From positions 1 through 62,449 of the forward strand of contig JBBTCJ010000001.1 in assembly GCA_038043285.1 (NCBI GenBank): 62,449 bases of DNA. Direction: 5' to 3'. Of this stretch, positions 24,777 to 33,715 are shown piece after piece; position 1 is the stretch's first letter, and the number at the start of each line of letters is the position of its first letter. The notes below the pieces were generated by a model. That model ran no database searches and had not been told where the DNA came from. It was given only the letters and a program-made list of their open reading frames with translations. Origin of the DNA: JBBTCJ01 sp038043285 (lineage in GTDB: Bacteria > Planctomycetota > Phycisphaerae > UBA1845). A program made the translations under genes and the position numbers.

Positions 24777-25967
24777 TTACGGAGACTCCGGCTTCGTCGA
24801 GGGATGGCCATCGTCGGAAGGCTTTGCTTTGCCGCGAGGCAACACCTGGGTCGTGAGCACCTGCCGTCCACGGCGGATCACCAGCTCAATCGCCTCGTCC
24901 GGACCGAGACGCTCCAGGCGTTCTTCGTAGGCGTCGATGTCGGGAACCGCCCGGCCGTTGATGGAGAGTATGACGTCGTCCTTCCGGATGTCCGCCTGAG
25001 CGGCGAGCGATCCCCGTTGGACCCGCTCGACGATGGGCGGCAGGCTCTTGTACCCCGTGCGGGTCAGCCGAATCCCGATGTCGATGGTTTCTTTGCCATC
25101 GTCCGGCCCGGCAGCGCTTTCCGGTAGAGCAATCGTGGAGGATACCGCGTCCGCAAGACCAGGCTCCGCGACCGGCGCGGCGCGCGTGGCTTCCCGCAAG
25201 AATGCATCCAGGACGTCGCGCGGAACAGCATAATTCAAATGAGTGTGCGTCAGGTTGGAAATAACCTCTCGCCCGATCATGCCCACGAACTCGCCGTTGA
25301 GGTTCACCAGGGCGCTACCCGGCGCGCCGGGATTGCTGGTCACGGCGTCGATGACCAAGACGTCACCGTGGTACGGGAAGTCCTTCACTCGCCGCCGCGC
25401 GTCCAGTCGAGTTCTGGCTGAGAAGACACCGTGGGCGAAGGACACCGGCTCCGCGCCTTCGGCGATCTTGAACGGGTTGCCGGCGGTAATGACCCAATCG
25501 CCGGGGCGCACTAGTTCGTCGCACGGGCGGGGATGGGTGGATCCGCTGTCGGCCTGATCAACCGGGCACGATACCTCGAAGTAGGGAAACGTGTCCCCTT
25601 CGTCGGCGGAGCGAACGGGTTGGTCGTCGTTGGGGTCATTGGGTTCCGCGCGAAGGCGCAGAAGGGCGAGTTGCCGCGGCGCGTCGCGCCGCACGACCTC
25701 GGCAAGATACTGTTTCCCGTCCGCGGTTACCGCACGAATCTGCCTGGCGTCAATCAGAAGGGAGAACACCGTGACGACCAGCCCGTCACCGGAGACCAGA
25801 ACGCCCGATCCATACCCGGCCTGCTTGCCCGCTCCGGCGCCGTAAAGCTTCACCACCCGAGGCCGGCACTTCTCAATGGCCTGGTCGAACCCCCCGGCGA
25901 ACGTGGGGGTTGCGGCGAGAGCCGACGTCGCCAGGATGGTCGCCAGAATGCGGGAGCCTCGACTCAT
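24777..25967 (-). CDS. HtrA/DegP-like pseudoprotease (second)
   Basis: A 396-residue exported protein with signal peptide ILATILATSALAATPTFA, trypsin-like domain (about 30-260) and C-terminal PDZ domain (about 300-375, DVILSINGRAVPD). The catalytic triad is lost: histidine aligns with S69 (DGLVVTVFSLL), aspartate with Q99 (RQLALLRL) and the nucleophile in NPGNSGGPL with P216 (NPGAPGSAL). ATG 25967 gives an ATGA overlap with the upstream stop; earlier in-frame starts at 25976 and 25982 are less likely. Together with its neighbours it suggests a hetero-oligomeric surveillance complex; that is inference. Confidence 0.87.
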   Translation of the reverse strand: MSRGSRILATILATSALAATPTFAGGFDQAIEKCRPRVVKLYGAGAGKQAGYGSGVLVSGDGLVVTVFSLLIDARQIRAVTADGKQYLAEVVRRDAPRQLALLRLRAEPNDPNDDQPVRSADEGDTFPYFEVSCPVDQADSGSTHPRPCDELVRPGDWVITAGNPFKIAEGAEPVSFAHGVFSARTRLDARRRVKDFPYHGDVLVIDAVTSNPGAPGSALVNLNGEFVGMIGREVISNLTHTHLNYAVPRDVLDAFLREATRAAPVAEPGLADAVSSTIALPESAAGPDDGKETIDIGIRLTRTGYKSLPPIVERVQRGSLAAQADIRKDDVILSINGRAVPDIDAYEERLERLGPDEAIELVIRRGRQVLTTQVLPRGKAKPSDDGHPSTKPESP

Positions 25968-27757
25968 CGACCCCATTCCCACTCTACAAGCTCGTCCCGA
26001 ACGTCAATCCCGGCTGCGCGGATGGTGATGGTCGCTGGCACGAAGACGCCGCCGACGTCGCGATGGTCCGAAAGATCGAGCGTGGCCTCGGCACCAGTCA
26101 GTCGATCGTGCATTCGGATGCGAAAGCAGCGCCCAGTTTCGCCGTCGAACGAGAGCTTGGCCTCGATCCCCCCGGCAAGTTGGCGTGCCAGCACCGTCCA
26201 GACCGAGCGATCACCGGGTGAGTGCCCGTCCGTTGAGGATCCTCCGCGCCGCAGGGGCGATGGATTCGTTGGGGCGTCGGCGCCGACAACCGTCCAATCA
26301 TCCGCGCGCTGTCTCGCCGGCGTGAGCAGCAATTGCGAGTAAAGCTCAAAGAGTCCGGCGTGGATCAGGTGCATGTCCATCGGGGCGGCGACGGCGATCG
26401 GATCTTGCGCCGGAAACCAGGTCACTACCTCGTCGGTGAACTCGATCCGGGTTCCGTCCGCCCCGTCGGCGGTGAGCCATTGAAGGTCGGCGGGCTTGCC
26501 GCTCTTGCAGATGACGACGTAGCAGTCGTGCTCACAACCGCCATAGGGATCGCAGCCGCGGACGCGAATCATCTTCCAACGCGCGCTCGGAAGGGACTCC
26601 GTGCTTGCGGCGTTGCTAGGCGCTGTAGGTCGAAGTCGTGCCAGCACGCGGTCCACCTCGCGCTTCGCCGCGCCCTTCGGCGCCGCGAAGGGCTGTCGGA
26701 GTTTTGGCTGAAGGGGCGTGAGGCGAACGATCGTTGTCCAAGGAGTTCCGTCCCGTTCGACTTCCAGCGGAATGGGCCAATCCTCGGGGTACGTGCCGAG
26801 CAGGCTGACGTAGTCGTTGGGCGATTGCAACGGTGCGCCGTCGAAGGAGACCAACCGGTCCTTGTGTCGCAGTCCCGCTTTGAGCAGTGGTGATCCGGAG
26901 GCGAGTCTTTCCAGTGCTACGGCACGATGGTCATCGGATCGCACCGTCGCATCGAGCGTGCCGTGCTGGGCGACCAGCCCGGCCCGAAGCGCGGGGATGA
27001 AGCGTTGAATCTGGTTGGAGGAGATGGCGTAGCCGAACCCGACGTTGTACCGCCCGCGCGTGTTTACCGAGATTCGTCCGTTGATTCCGATGACTTCGCC
27101 GTCGAGGTTGAACAAGGGGCCGCCGGAGTTCCCGGGGTTGATGGCCGCGTCTGTCTGGATGCAGTCGGAATAGGTCAGGTTGCCGCCCGTGCCCCATTGA
27201 TACCGATGCACGCCGCTGACGATGCCCATGGAGACGCTGGGCCGATGATCGTCGCTGAGCATGAACGGATTGCCCATGGCGAGGACCGTGTCGCCGACGC
27301 GAACGTTGTCCGAATCGCCCAGCGTCGAAAACGGCAGGCGACCGGGAGCGTGAAGGCGGAACATGGCCACGTCGCCCGTGGGGTCAATTCCAAGTACCTC
27401 CAATTCGTAAAGCTCTCCGTCGCCGAGGCCGCCCCAACCCTTCCGCTCCGCGAGCATGCCGGCGACGACGTGATAATTCGTCAATCCGTAGCCGTCCTGG
27501 TCGATCAAGACGCCCGATCCGCCGCCGCGGCGGCTCAGGTCATACATGCAGACGACGCTCGCGGAGACGCGGTCGATCATGGCGATGCGATTACGTTCCG
27601 CGCGAAGGACCGCGTCGGGGGTACTTGGCGCGGTCGAAACGTCAGCCGCGTCGGTCGCCGCCGAAGCGAGGCAGACCGTTGCGACCAACGCCAGCGCGTA
27701 GCGCCTTGCGCCGACTCGCCCGCCGTGGCGTCGAACCCTGGGCCGCATCAGCCTCAT
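25964..27757 (-). CDS. HtrA/DegP-like serine protease, catalytically intact
   Basis: A 597-residue exported protease. After a signal-type helix (about 19-35), the trypsin-like domain keeps its triad: H96 (LTNYHVV), D129 (GDVAMFRL) and S211 (INPGNSGGPL). A PDZ-like domain follows at about 285-350. The last 230 residues are not a second PDZ; they hold a Cys-containing segment (GCDPYGGCEHDCYVVIC) and an unfamiliar beta-rich region. It is ATGA-coupled to the NPCBM gene before it and to a pseudoprotease after it. Periplasmic or outer-space protein quality control is the family role. Confidence 0.93.
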   Translation of the reverse strand: MRLMRPRVRRHGGRVGARRYALALVATVCLASAATDAADVSTAPSTPDAVLRAERNRIAMIDRVSASVVCMYDLSRRGGGSGVLIDQDGYGLTNYHVVAGMLAERKGWGGLGDGELYELEVLGIDPTGDVAMFRLHAPGRLPFSTLGDSDNVRVGDTVLAMGNPFMLSDDHRPSVSMGIVSGVHRYQWGTGGNLTYSDCIQTDAAINPGNSGGPLFNLDGEVIGINGRISVNTRGRYNVGFGYAISSNQIQRFIPALRAGLVAQHGTLDATVRSDDHRAVALERLASGSPLLKAGLRHKDRLVSFDGAPLQSPNDYVSLLGTYPEDWPIPLEVERDGTPWTTIVRLTPLQPKLRQPFAAPKGAAKREVDRVLARLRPTAPSNAASTESLPSARWKMIRVRGCDPYGGCEHDCYVVICKSGKPADLQWLTADGADGTRIEFTDEVVTWFPAQDPIAVAAPMDMHLIHAGLFELYSQLLLTPARQRADDWTVVGADAPTNPSPLRRGGSSTDGHSPGDRSVWTVLARQLAGGIEAKLSFDGETGRCFRIRMHDRLTGAEATLDLSDHRDVGGVFVPATITIRAAGIDVRDELVEWEWGR

Positions 27758-29016
27758 CGCTTTCGCACCGGTTTGATGAGCCGCGCGCCGGCCCAGTCGG
27801 CCTGGTCGGACAAGTCGAGTCCGTCGGCTTCGTTGACGGTGAGGACCAATTCATTCACCCCGGTCACGTCAACAATGACGTCCCGCGGGGCGTCGGCGCC
27901 GGTAAGGAGTCCGGTGTCCAGAAGCTGTTTTTCGTCGCCCTCGATGCGCAAGACGACGCTCCCGCGAGGCCTGACCGCGTCGTCGACGCCGACCGTGGCG
28001 ACGAACCGCTCGTAGTTCCCGGCGAGATCGTAGCGGAGCACGGTCCGACTGTGGACGCCGACGCCGCGCCGGAACTTTCGCCCGCCCAGCGAGAGCGGGG
28101 TACCCGAAGCGCTTTCATCCTTCCGCCAAGGCCAGGGCGCGTGCAGAAGTCCTTGAACGTCCACATGCTTCGGCGACAGATCGCTCAAATAGACGATGCG
28201 ATCGCTGGCGACCTCGAATCCCAACAGCGCGGATAGTTCAACCGAAACCGCTCCGGTAGTCGCCGCATCGAAGGTCAGTTGCGAGGAATCCGCCTCCTGA
28301 ATCTTACCATGGATGACCGCTCCGTCGTCGAGGCGCAGCGCGACCCCTTCGGGCTTCAGCGGGGCCGCACCGGCTGCGAAGACGATTCCGTACAGTCTCT
28401 CGGTTTGGAACGTTCTGGACTGCCCGCCGAAGGTGAAGCGACCCTCGGTCGGGCCAATCGACTCGATCCGGCCCTGCGCCACCTTCACGCCTTCAATCTC
28501 TCGTGACATGAGCAAGTCGGATCCGGGAAGCCGCTCCGCAAGCGCCTTGCGAAAAAGCTCGGCAGCCTTGGGGAATTGCAGGTGGCTGCCCAGCTCGATT
28601 CCCGCGAGGCGGTCATAAGGCAGCTCGGTGCGGTCGCGCAGCTTGGTTCGAGCGAAAACGACGTCGGTCGCGCCATCCAGGAGTTCTCCGTACAGGCGTC
28701 CGCCGTCGGCAAGATGAAGGATGACGTTGCCGGAAGGAGGGCCGATCCCACGACCCTCCGCGGTGATCGAAAGCAGGTCGTTCAAGGCGAGTTGCATCAT
28801 GCCGTCGGTGGTGCGAAGCGTGAGCAGGTCCGGCGATTTGAAGGCGACCCATTCGCCTCTCAGCGTCGAACCGTCGATCCGTTCCGCGAGCACCGTCACG
28901 CCTTCGGCTTGCGTTGGGTGATTGGGCAGCGCCAAAGGGTACACACAAAGCGCGAGCGCAGGCAGCCGGCGCCGAAATCGCGTCCTCGCGGAAGAATGCG
29001 TTGGTTGGTTCCCCAT
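27754..29016 (-). CDS. Exported NPCBM-domain protein
   Basis: A 420-residue exported protein with a signal helix (about 15-33, LPALALCVYPLAL). Residues about 35-270 contain two or three related beta-rich segments (GSTLRGEWVAFKSPDLLTL, GGRLYGELLDG, GAVIHGKIQEAD). Residues about 290-415 form an NPCBM/NEW2-type galactose-binding-like domain (FRRGVGVHSRTVLRYDLAG, then WAGARL). Such domains are associated with carbohydrate binding. The gene leads a four-gene operon with the HtrA proteins, so it may deliver or anchor them. ATG 29016 is chosen because the extension to 29133 is basic and not signal-like. Confidence 0.83.
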   Translation of the reverse strand: MGNQPTHSSARTRFRRRLPALALCVYPLALPNHPTQAEGVTVLAERIDGSTLRGEWVAFKSPDLLTLRTTDGMMQLALNDLLSITAEGRGIGPPSGNVILHLADGGRLYGELLDGATDVVFARTKLRDRTELPYDRLAGIELGSHLQFPKAAELFRKALAERLPGSDLLMSREIEGVKVAQGRIESIGPTEGRFTFGGQSRTFQTERLYGIVFAAGAAPLKPEGVALRLDDGAVIHGKIQEADSSQLTFDAATTGAVSVELSALLGFEVASDRIVYLSDLSPKHVDVQGLLHAPWPWRKDESASGTPLSLGGRKFRRGVGVHSRTVLRYDLAGNYERFVATVGVDDAVRPRGSVVLRIEGDEKQLLDTGLLTGADAPRDVIVDVTGVNELVLTVNEADGLDLSDQADWAGARLIKPVRKR

Positions 29017-29114
29017 ACGCTGCACTTTTCTTGTTACGCCCGACGTCGGAGAGTAGTTTCGCGTGGTTCGTCGCCGGTTTCTCCGTCCCCCGTGGGAACG
29101 ACCTCGCTTAGGCG

Positions 29115-29143
29115 TTGACTTCCCGCGCAACATTCGCTAGCTT
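29115..29143 (+). promoter_or_regulatory. Possible sigma70 promoter for the metalloprotease gene
   Basis: TTGACT (29115-29120) and TAGCTT (29138-29143) with 17-nt spacing lie about 150 nt before the start codon at 29292. The -10 box is weak. The rest of the 275-nt divergent spacer 29017-29291 shows no gene. Confidence 0.38.
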
Positions 29144-29291
29144 AATGACTTGCGCGTCGGTCCGCGAGGGGTGTGGGGTGGTGCGGGCGAGGGAAACGCA
29201 CCCCGAGCGCGTTCGACGCGGCGGCTTTTCTAGTTCCTCGGTTGGCGGGGGCTGATCCGATTCAGTTTCTTCACGCGGCAACGGGGGGATT

Positions 29292-31226
29292 ATGTTGTTG
29301 ACTCGTAACCACTTGGCGTGTGCCGCCACACTGTTACTCCTCGCTACGAACGAGACATTTTCCGCTGATCCAACGGCGAGGTCGGCGCGGGGGTTGTTAC
29401 AAGAGCGTTATCCCGGGCTTCGTCTTCGAGGGGATCAAGAATCCGGCATCGCCTGGTATGGACGGGACATGGGCAGCGGCCCGACTCCGGGAAAGGCGGC
29501 TGCCCAGTGGATCGCGAATTTTGCTCCGGCACTGGGAGCAAGCGGTTCGGAGCTCGTGCTTACCCGTACAAGCACGATTGGTCATGGACCATTCACGGTG
29601 TTCGCCTATGAGCAGCGTATCGACGGGATTCCGGTGGAGGGAAGCGCTGCGCGAGTCGTCACCCGCCGCAGCGCCAGAGGCGCTGCCGTCGTTCATGCGG
29701 CGGGTTGGCTGATTCAGCGCCCGGCGCAGGGCTTCGTACCCGTTCGTTTTTCCGGACCGGAGGCCGTCCGGATCGTGCAACAAGACGCGGCTTACACGCC
29801 CCTCACCATTTGGTCCGGACCGGAACTCGTTGTCCTGGACGACCCGAACACCATCGCCGCGGACCCAATCTTGGCGTGGTCGTTCTCGGGGCGAACGGCA
29901 TCGCTTGAATCGTTTGAGGCCTACACGTTCTTCGTCGAGGCCGCTTCGGGACGGTTGATCCATGTGCGTGACGAGGTTTACCACGCCGCGGTGACCGGGT
30001 CGGTCACCGGTTTGGCGACGCCGGGCCTGTTCCCCGACGTGCCGACGAACCCAGCGCTCTCGATGCCGCTGCCGAACCTGACGGTGTCGGATGAGTTCGA
30101 CGCGGCGGCGGAAACGGACGCCGCGGGCGAATTTGTTTTGAACTCCGGCGCTGTCGGACCAGTGGAAATCAACGCGGCGCTTTCCGGACCGTGGGTGACG
30201 GTGCGCAGCCAGGCCAACGCCGATCTGAGCGTTGCGCAGACGGTGACCGCGCCCGCGGACATGGAAATCCTCTTTAATCCCAAACCCAGCGAGTTCGACA
30301 CCGCCCAGGTCAACGGGTTCATTCACGCGAACGGCACGCACGATTTTTATTCGCAGCGGCAACCTGGTTTTGCCGCTCTGGACACTTCGCTGTTGTGCGC
30401 GGTCAACATCAATGATCAGTGCAATGCGTTTTTTACGCCGGTTCCGCAGTCGATCAACTTCTTCCGGGCGCAAAACTGCGTCAACACGGCCTACAGCACC
30501 GTGATCACGCACGAGTATGGCCACTTCATCGTCAACCGACTGGAGTTGCGACAGGCGTCGTTCGGGGAAGGATTCTCGGACGTTTTATCTGCAATGATCT
30601 TCGACGATCCGGTGGTGGGGCGCGATTTCCTTGGGCCGGGGACGGTCGTTCGCGACACGGTTGCGGCCAACCAGCAGTACCCCTGTTTCGGCGAGATTCA
30701 CGAGTGCGGACAAGTTGTCTCCGGCGTATGGTGGGATCTGAAACTCAACCTGCAATCGTCACAGGGGGTCGCGGGCGGGTTGGAACTGGCTCGACAGTTG
30801 TTCACCGATTGGAGCCAGATGACCGTCGGCGTAGCCCGCGGACGCAACAGCGCCACGCCGTTGACGGCTGTGGAAGTGATCTCGGTTGACGACGATGACG
30901 CGAACCTCGCCAACGGCACGCCGCATTACGACGAAATCTGCGACGCCTTCGCGGCCCACAGCATTCCCTGTCCAGGCGCTTGCGGGTCGATCGAGCGGCT
31001 TCGCGTGAGCTGCCGCGATCGGAGCTTGAGCATCCATGCGACGGCGATCACCGTTGGCGGGGCAGGTGGGGAGGTTGTTTTGACGCTCGACGGGAGCCAT
31101 GCACAGAGCGCGAACGTCACCGCGTTGGGACGGGCCTCCACGACGTTCGGCGACGTTGCCGCCGGCGATCATGAGGTCTGCATTGAGGGGTGTGACATCT
31201 GCCGGACGGTGACGTGCGGCGGGTGA
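29292..31226 (+). CDS. Secreted zinc metalloprotease of the M36/M4 type
   Basis: A 644-residue exported protease with an N-terminal signal peptide (about 1-24), an FTP-type propeptide region (about 60-140, FTVFAYEQRIDGIPVEGSAA), a Ser/Ala-rich middle domain inserted before the catalytic core, and zinc motif HEYGH at H407-H411 with the third ligand E426 in GEGFSD. CGQVVSGVWWDL matches the fungalysin-type region. The C-terminus (about 565-644) is a small Cys-containing beta domain. ATG 29292 follows GGGGGG. Zymogen activation by propeptide removal is typical of the family. Its stop is 12 nt from the convergent prepilin gene. Confidence 0.88.
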   Translation: MLLTRNHLACAATLLLLATNETFSADPTARSARGLLQERYPGLRLRGDQESGIAWYGRDMGSGPTPGKAAAQWIANFAPALGASGSELVLTRTSTIGHGPFTVFAYEQRIDGIPVEGSAARVVTRRSARGAAVVHAAGWLIQRPAQGFVPVRFSGPEAVRIVQQDAAYTPLTIWSGPELVVLDDPNTIAADPILAWSFSGRTASLESFEAYTFFVEAASGRLIHVRDEVYHAAVTGSVTGLATPGLFPDVPTNPALSMPLPNLTVSDEFDAAAETDAAGEFVLNSGAVGPVEINAALSGPWVTVRSQANADLSVAQTVTAPADMEILFNPKPSEFDTAQVNGFIHANGTHDFYSQRQPGFAALDTSLLCAVNINDQCNAFFTPVPQSINFFRAQNCVNTAYSTVITHEYGHFIVNRLELRQASFGEGFSDVLSAMIFDDPVVGRDFLGPGTVVRDTVAANQQYPCFGEIHECGQVVSGVWWDLKLNLQSSQGVAGGLELARQLFTDWSQMTVGVARGRNSATPLTAVEVISVDDDDANLANGTPHYDEICDAFAAHSIPCPGACGSIERLRVSCRDRSLSIHATAITVGGAGGEVVLTLDGSHAQSANVTALGRASTTFGDVAAGDHEVCIEGCDICRTVTCGG

Positions 31227-31238
31227 GGCGGTCGCCGC

Positions 31239-32657
31239 TCATCGCGTGTTGGGGGCGAGCGCCAGCGTGCGGACGTCAATATCGACGACCGGCGGTGCAC
31301 CGGCAAACAGCGGCGCGGCTCCGCCGGCGGAACGATCGACGCTCGGCGGAAAAACCCATACCGTCCGCATCCGCTCTTCCGTTTGAATGATCCCGTCGGC
31401 GTAGAAGCTGGTTTTTAATCCCTTCGAGGTCGAGTCATCGACGTCTTCGACGACTATTTCTCGATCCAGCGTCAACGCCGCCTGCTCGCCTGCGGCATCG
31501 GTGATCCGTTGTCGAACGACGCGATAAACCTGCCCGTTGACCTCGTCGATGAACCGCGTCCCGTCACGGAAGATCTGAAGAAACATCAAGGCCTCCGCAC
31601 CGGTGATGCCCTGAGGCGGAATGGTCGCTTCGGTGGGTATCCCCGTCGGCAATTTCTCGGCGATCTGCTGGGCTGCGGGCTTCTGCAGCTCCGCGCGACT
31701 GGCCATGATCGCGGGCAATTGAATCTGCATGCGCCACGCAATCGGAAACTGTACGTCGAACTGACGATCCTCGGCCTTGGGCGTCGCAACGTGCTCGCGG
31801 TTCAGCGGATCGGGAAGGTTCTGCGAGGACACGTCCTGTCGGGTAAACCGATCGGTCGGACCTGGGCGGCGAAGGGTGACGTAATACACATCCAGAATTC
31901 GTGACGAGCCCATTCCGGCGATGGACTGTTCCCGGGCATCCGCCCGGATTTGTTCCTTCTCCTGCTGCGACTTGGCGGTCAACAATTTGGCGTGAAGGAC
32001 GTTGGGGTCGGGTCCGACGGGTTGGGTCAGGCGATGCAGAACGGCCCAGGCGAAGCGACGCCTGGACAATTGCTCGTTCCGGGCCGTCACCGTGTCGGGG
32101 TCGGCGGAGTCGTAGGAGGGGGGCATCGGCGGATGAACCCGCTGCTCGAAGCGGACGCGTGGATCAAAAAGCGATCGCGTTTTGAGCGACTTCTTCAGGT
32201 CGTCCTCCACGTCCGGGTCGAAAAAATACGGGATTTGCTCGATTTTCCACGAGTCTTCGGGGACCGGAGTTTCGACCGCGGCCTCCACCAGAATGTTTTC
32301 GAGGTGCAGGGCGTGAACGCGGGTGTCGCTGAAGGCGATCGGCATCGATGCCAACGACGGATCGAAGATCAGATCGCCTGCCAGCCCGGCGGCCACAACC
32401 CGATCCCTGTTTTCCAACGGAAAGTACGCGACCGACGACGGCTCGACGAGTGATTCAACGATCACGCCCAACCCCGCGGACACTGACCGTTCGGCGGTGT
32501 GCTCGCCAAGCTGGCGAGCGCGGGTCCAGGCGATCGGAAACATCGTCGCCACCATCACCATCCCCAGGCCAAGGATCACAATGGCGATCATCATTTCGAC
32601 GAGCGAAAACGCAGGCCGTGCAAGGTGTTGCGGGTGGATGGAGGCCTTTCCGTTCAT
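31239..32657 (-). CDS. Prepilin-type protein, PulG-like, with large C-terminal domain
   Basis: A 472-residue prepilin-type protein with signal RPAFSLVEMMIAIVILGLGM and a long, mostly alpha/beta C-terminal region without a family I recognise. TMFPIAWTRARQLGEHTAERS at about 38-58 is the N-terminal helix end seen in planctomycete prepilin-type proteins. It is the last gene of the second assembly cluster, and its start overlaps the stop of the preceding gene as ATGA. Confidence 0.85.
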   Translation of the reverse strand: MNGKASIHPQHLARPAFSLVEMMIAIVILGLGMVMVATMFPIAWTRARQLGEHTAERSVSAGLGVIVESLVEPSSVAYFPLENRDRVVAAGLAGDLIFDPSLASMPIAFSDTRVHALHLENILVEAAVETPVPEDSWKIEQIPYFFDPDVEDDLKKSLKTRSLFDPRVRFEQRVHPPMPPSYDSADPDTVTARNEQLSRRRFAWAVLHRLTQPVGPDPNVLHAKLLTAKSQQEKEQIRADAREQSIAGMGSSRILDVYYVTLRRPGPTDRFTRQDVSSQNLPDPLNREHVATPKAEDRQFDVQFPIAWRMQIQLPAIMASRAELQKPAAQQIAEKLPTGIPTEATIPPQGITGAEALMFLQIFRDGTRFIDEVNGQVYRVVRQRITDAAGEQAALTLDREIVVEDVDDSTSKGLKTSFYADGIIQTEERMRTVWVFPPSVDRSAGGAAPLFAGAPPVVDIDVRTLALAPNTR

Positions 32658-33715
32658 GGCGCTGTCTTCGGGGCATTCTCGCCGGCGGGTCCGCGAACGA
32701 CGGCGCCGGTCAGGCGGTGGACGTAGAACGGCTTGCCCGCGTCCATCAGATACTGGCGCTTCTGCGCCGGCAGCCCGGATTGCCTGAACAAGGAATCGTC
32801 ATACACCAGGAGTCCGTCAACCGGGGGGAAGTTCAAGGCGGTGTTCCTTCCCTCAGCCACGACAAGGTGCTCCCATCCGCTGCTGGGACCGCTGGAGAAA
32901 ATGTTTGCTTCCTGGTTGTTCTGACCGTAGTACTTCTTCGATTCCGATCCCTTGCCGCTCACGCTCAGCCCCGTCAGGTCGCCTCCGGGGTTCTCCTTGG
33001 GATCGAGGTCCAGATCGCGGATGAGCACGTCACGCCCCACGGACAATTGACCATCCATGGTGTAGATCAGCGTGAAGTAGTTTCGATGCCTCTGGGTCTG
33101 GTCGCCGCCGGTCGGGGGTGCGTTGAAGTCGTCGTTGGCTAGCTCGGCGTCGCTAAAGAACTCCGGCTTCGACGTACCCGTGCTTGTCAACTCTGTTTCG
33201 ACGGCATATCGCGGGACCGCGTGGAGCGGCAGGGGAAGCGACAGGATTGGGGCGGGCTGCACCGAGAAAATGTTTTTCGGCCACGCCGAGTCTGTACGCC
33301 AATTGTCAACGGAGTCGGGCTTCGACGTCGACGGTGGATCGGTCGAAGTTCTCGTCCGGGCCGGATCGTTGGGATCTTGCGCGATCATGGCGATCCGCTG
33401 CACTCCCGCGGCGTCGAGGTAGAAAAATAGCCCGGCGTCACCGTGCTCACCTTGAAGAGCCTTGGCCCGGGTGGTGCGCAGCACCCCGGCGATGGTGTTC
33501 TCGGCTTCGGCGTTTCGCCGTTCGTTCCAAAGTGCAGTCGCTGCGGGAACAATCAGGGTAACGAGGATCAGGACGATCCCGACGACGACGATCATCTCCA
33601 CGATGGTAAAAGCACGTGAAATGCGGAATGTAGAAAGCGGACGGCGGAATGAGCGACGAGATCCCTTCATTCGCCCTTCTTCATTCGCCATTCGGCCTTC
33701 GCGGGTCTTGTTCAT
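32654..33715 (-). CDS. Prepilin-type protein with repeat-derived leader
   Basis: A 353-residue prepilin-type protein; signal ISRAFTIVEMIVVVGIVLILV follows a leader of about 35 residues that includes MANEEGRMKGSRR and is encoded by the short repeat at 33618-33693. The ATG at 33715 is supported by an ATGA overlap with the upstream gene. The globular part (DAAGVQRIAMIAQDPND...) is pseudopilin-like and ends in a variable region. A prepilin peptidase would remove the leader, which may explain why repeat DNA is tolerated there. Confidence 0.83.
   Translation of the reverse strand: MNKTREGRMANEEGRMKGSRRSFRRPLSTFRISRAFTIVEMIVVVGIVLILVTLIVPAATALWNERRNAEAENTIAGVLRTTRAKALQGEHGDAGLFFYLDAAGVQRIAMIAQDPNDPARTRTSTDPPSTSKPDSVDNWRTDSAWPKNIFSVQPAPILSLPLPLHAVPRYAVETELTSTGTSKPEFFSDAELANDDFNAPPTGGDQTQRHRNYFTLIYTMDGQLSVGRDVLIRDLDLDPKENPGGDLTGLSVSGKGSESKKYYGQNNQEANIFSSGPSSGWEHLVVAEGRNTALNFPPVDGLLVYDDSLFRQSGLPAQKRQYLMDAGKPFYVHRLTGAVVRGPAGENAPKTAP
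33618..33693. repeat. Short direct/inverted repeat, family B, in a prepilin leader
   Basis: One arm has GAAATGCGGAATG-type units (33618-33637), the other CATTCGCC/TTCATTC-type units (33664-33693), in opposite orientation. The repeat lies inside the leader-coding segment of the prepilin gene 32654-33715. Confidence 0.65.

Noticed and set aside
26927..28015. A 362-codon plus-strand frame opposite the HtrA/NPCBM operon
   Set aside because: No family pattern; the minus strand carries coupled genes with catalytic motifs.
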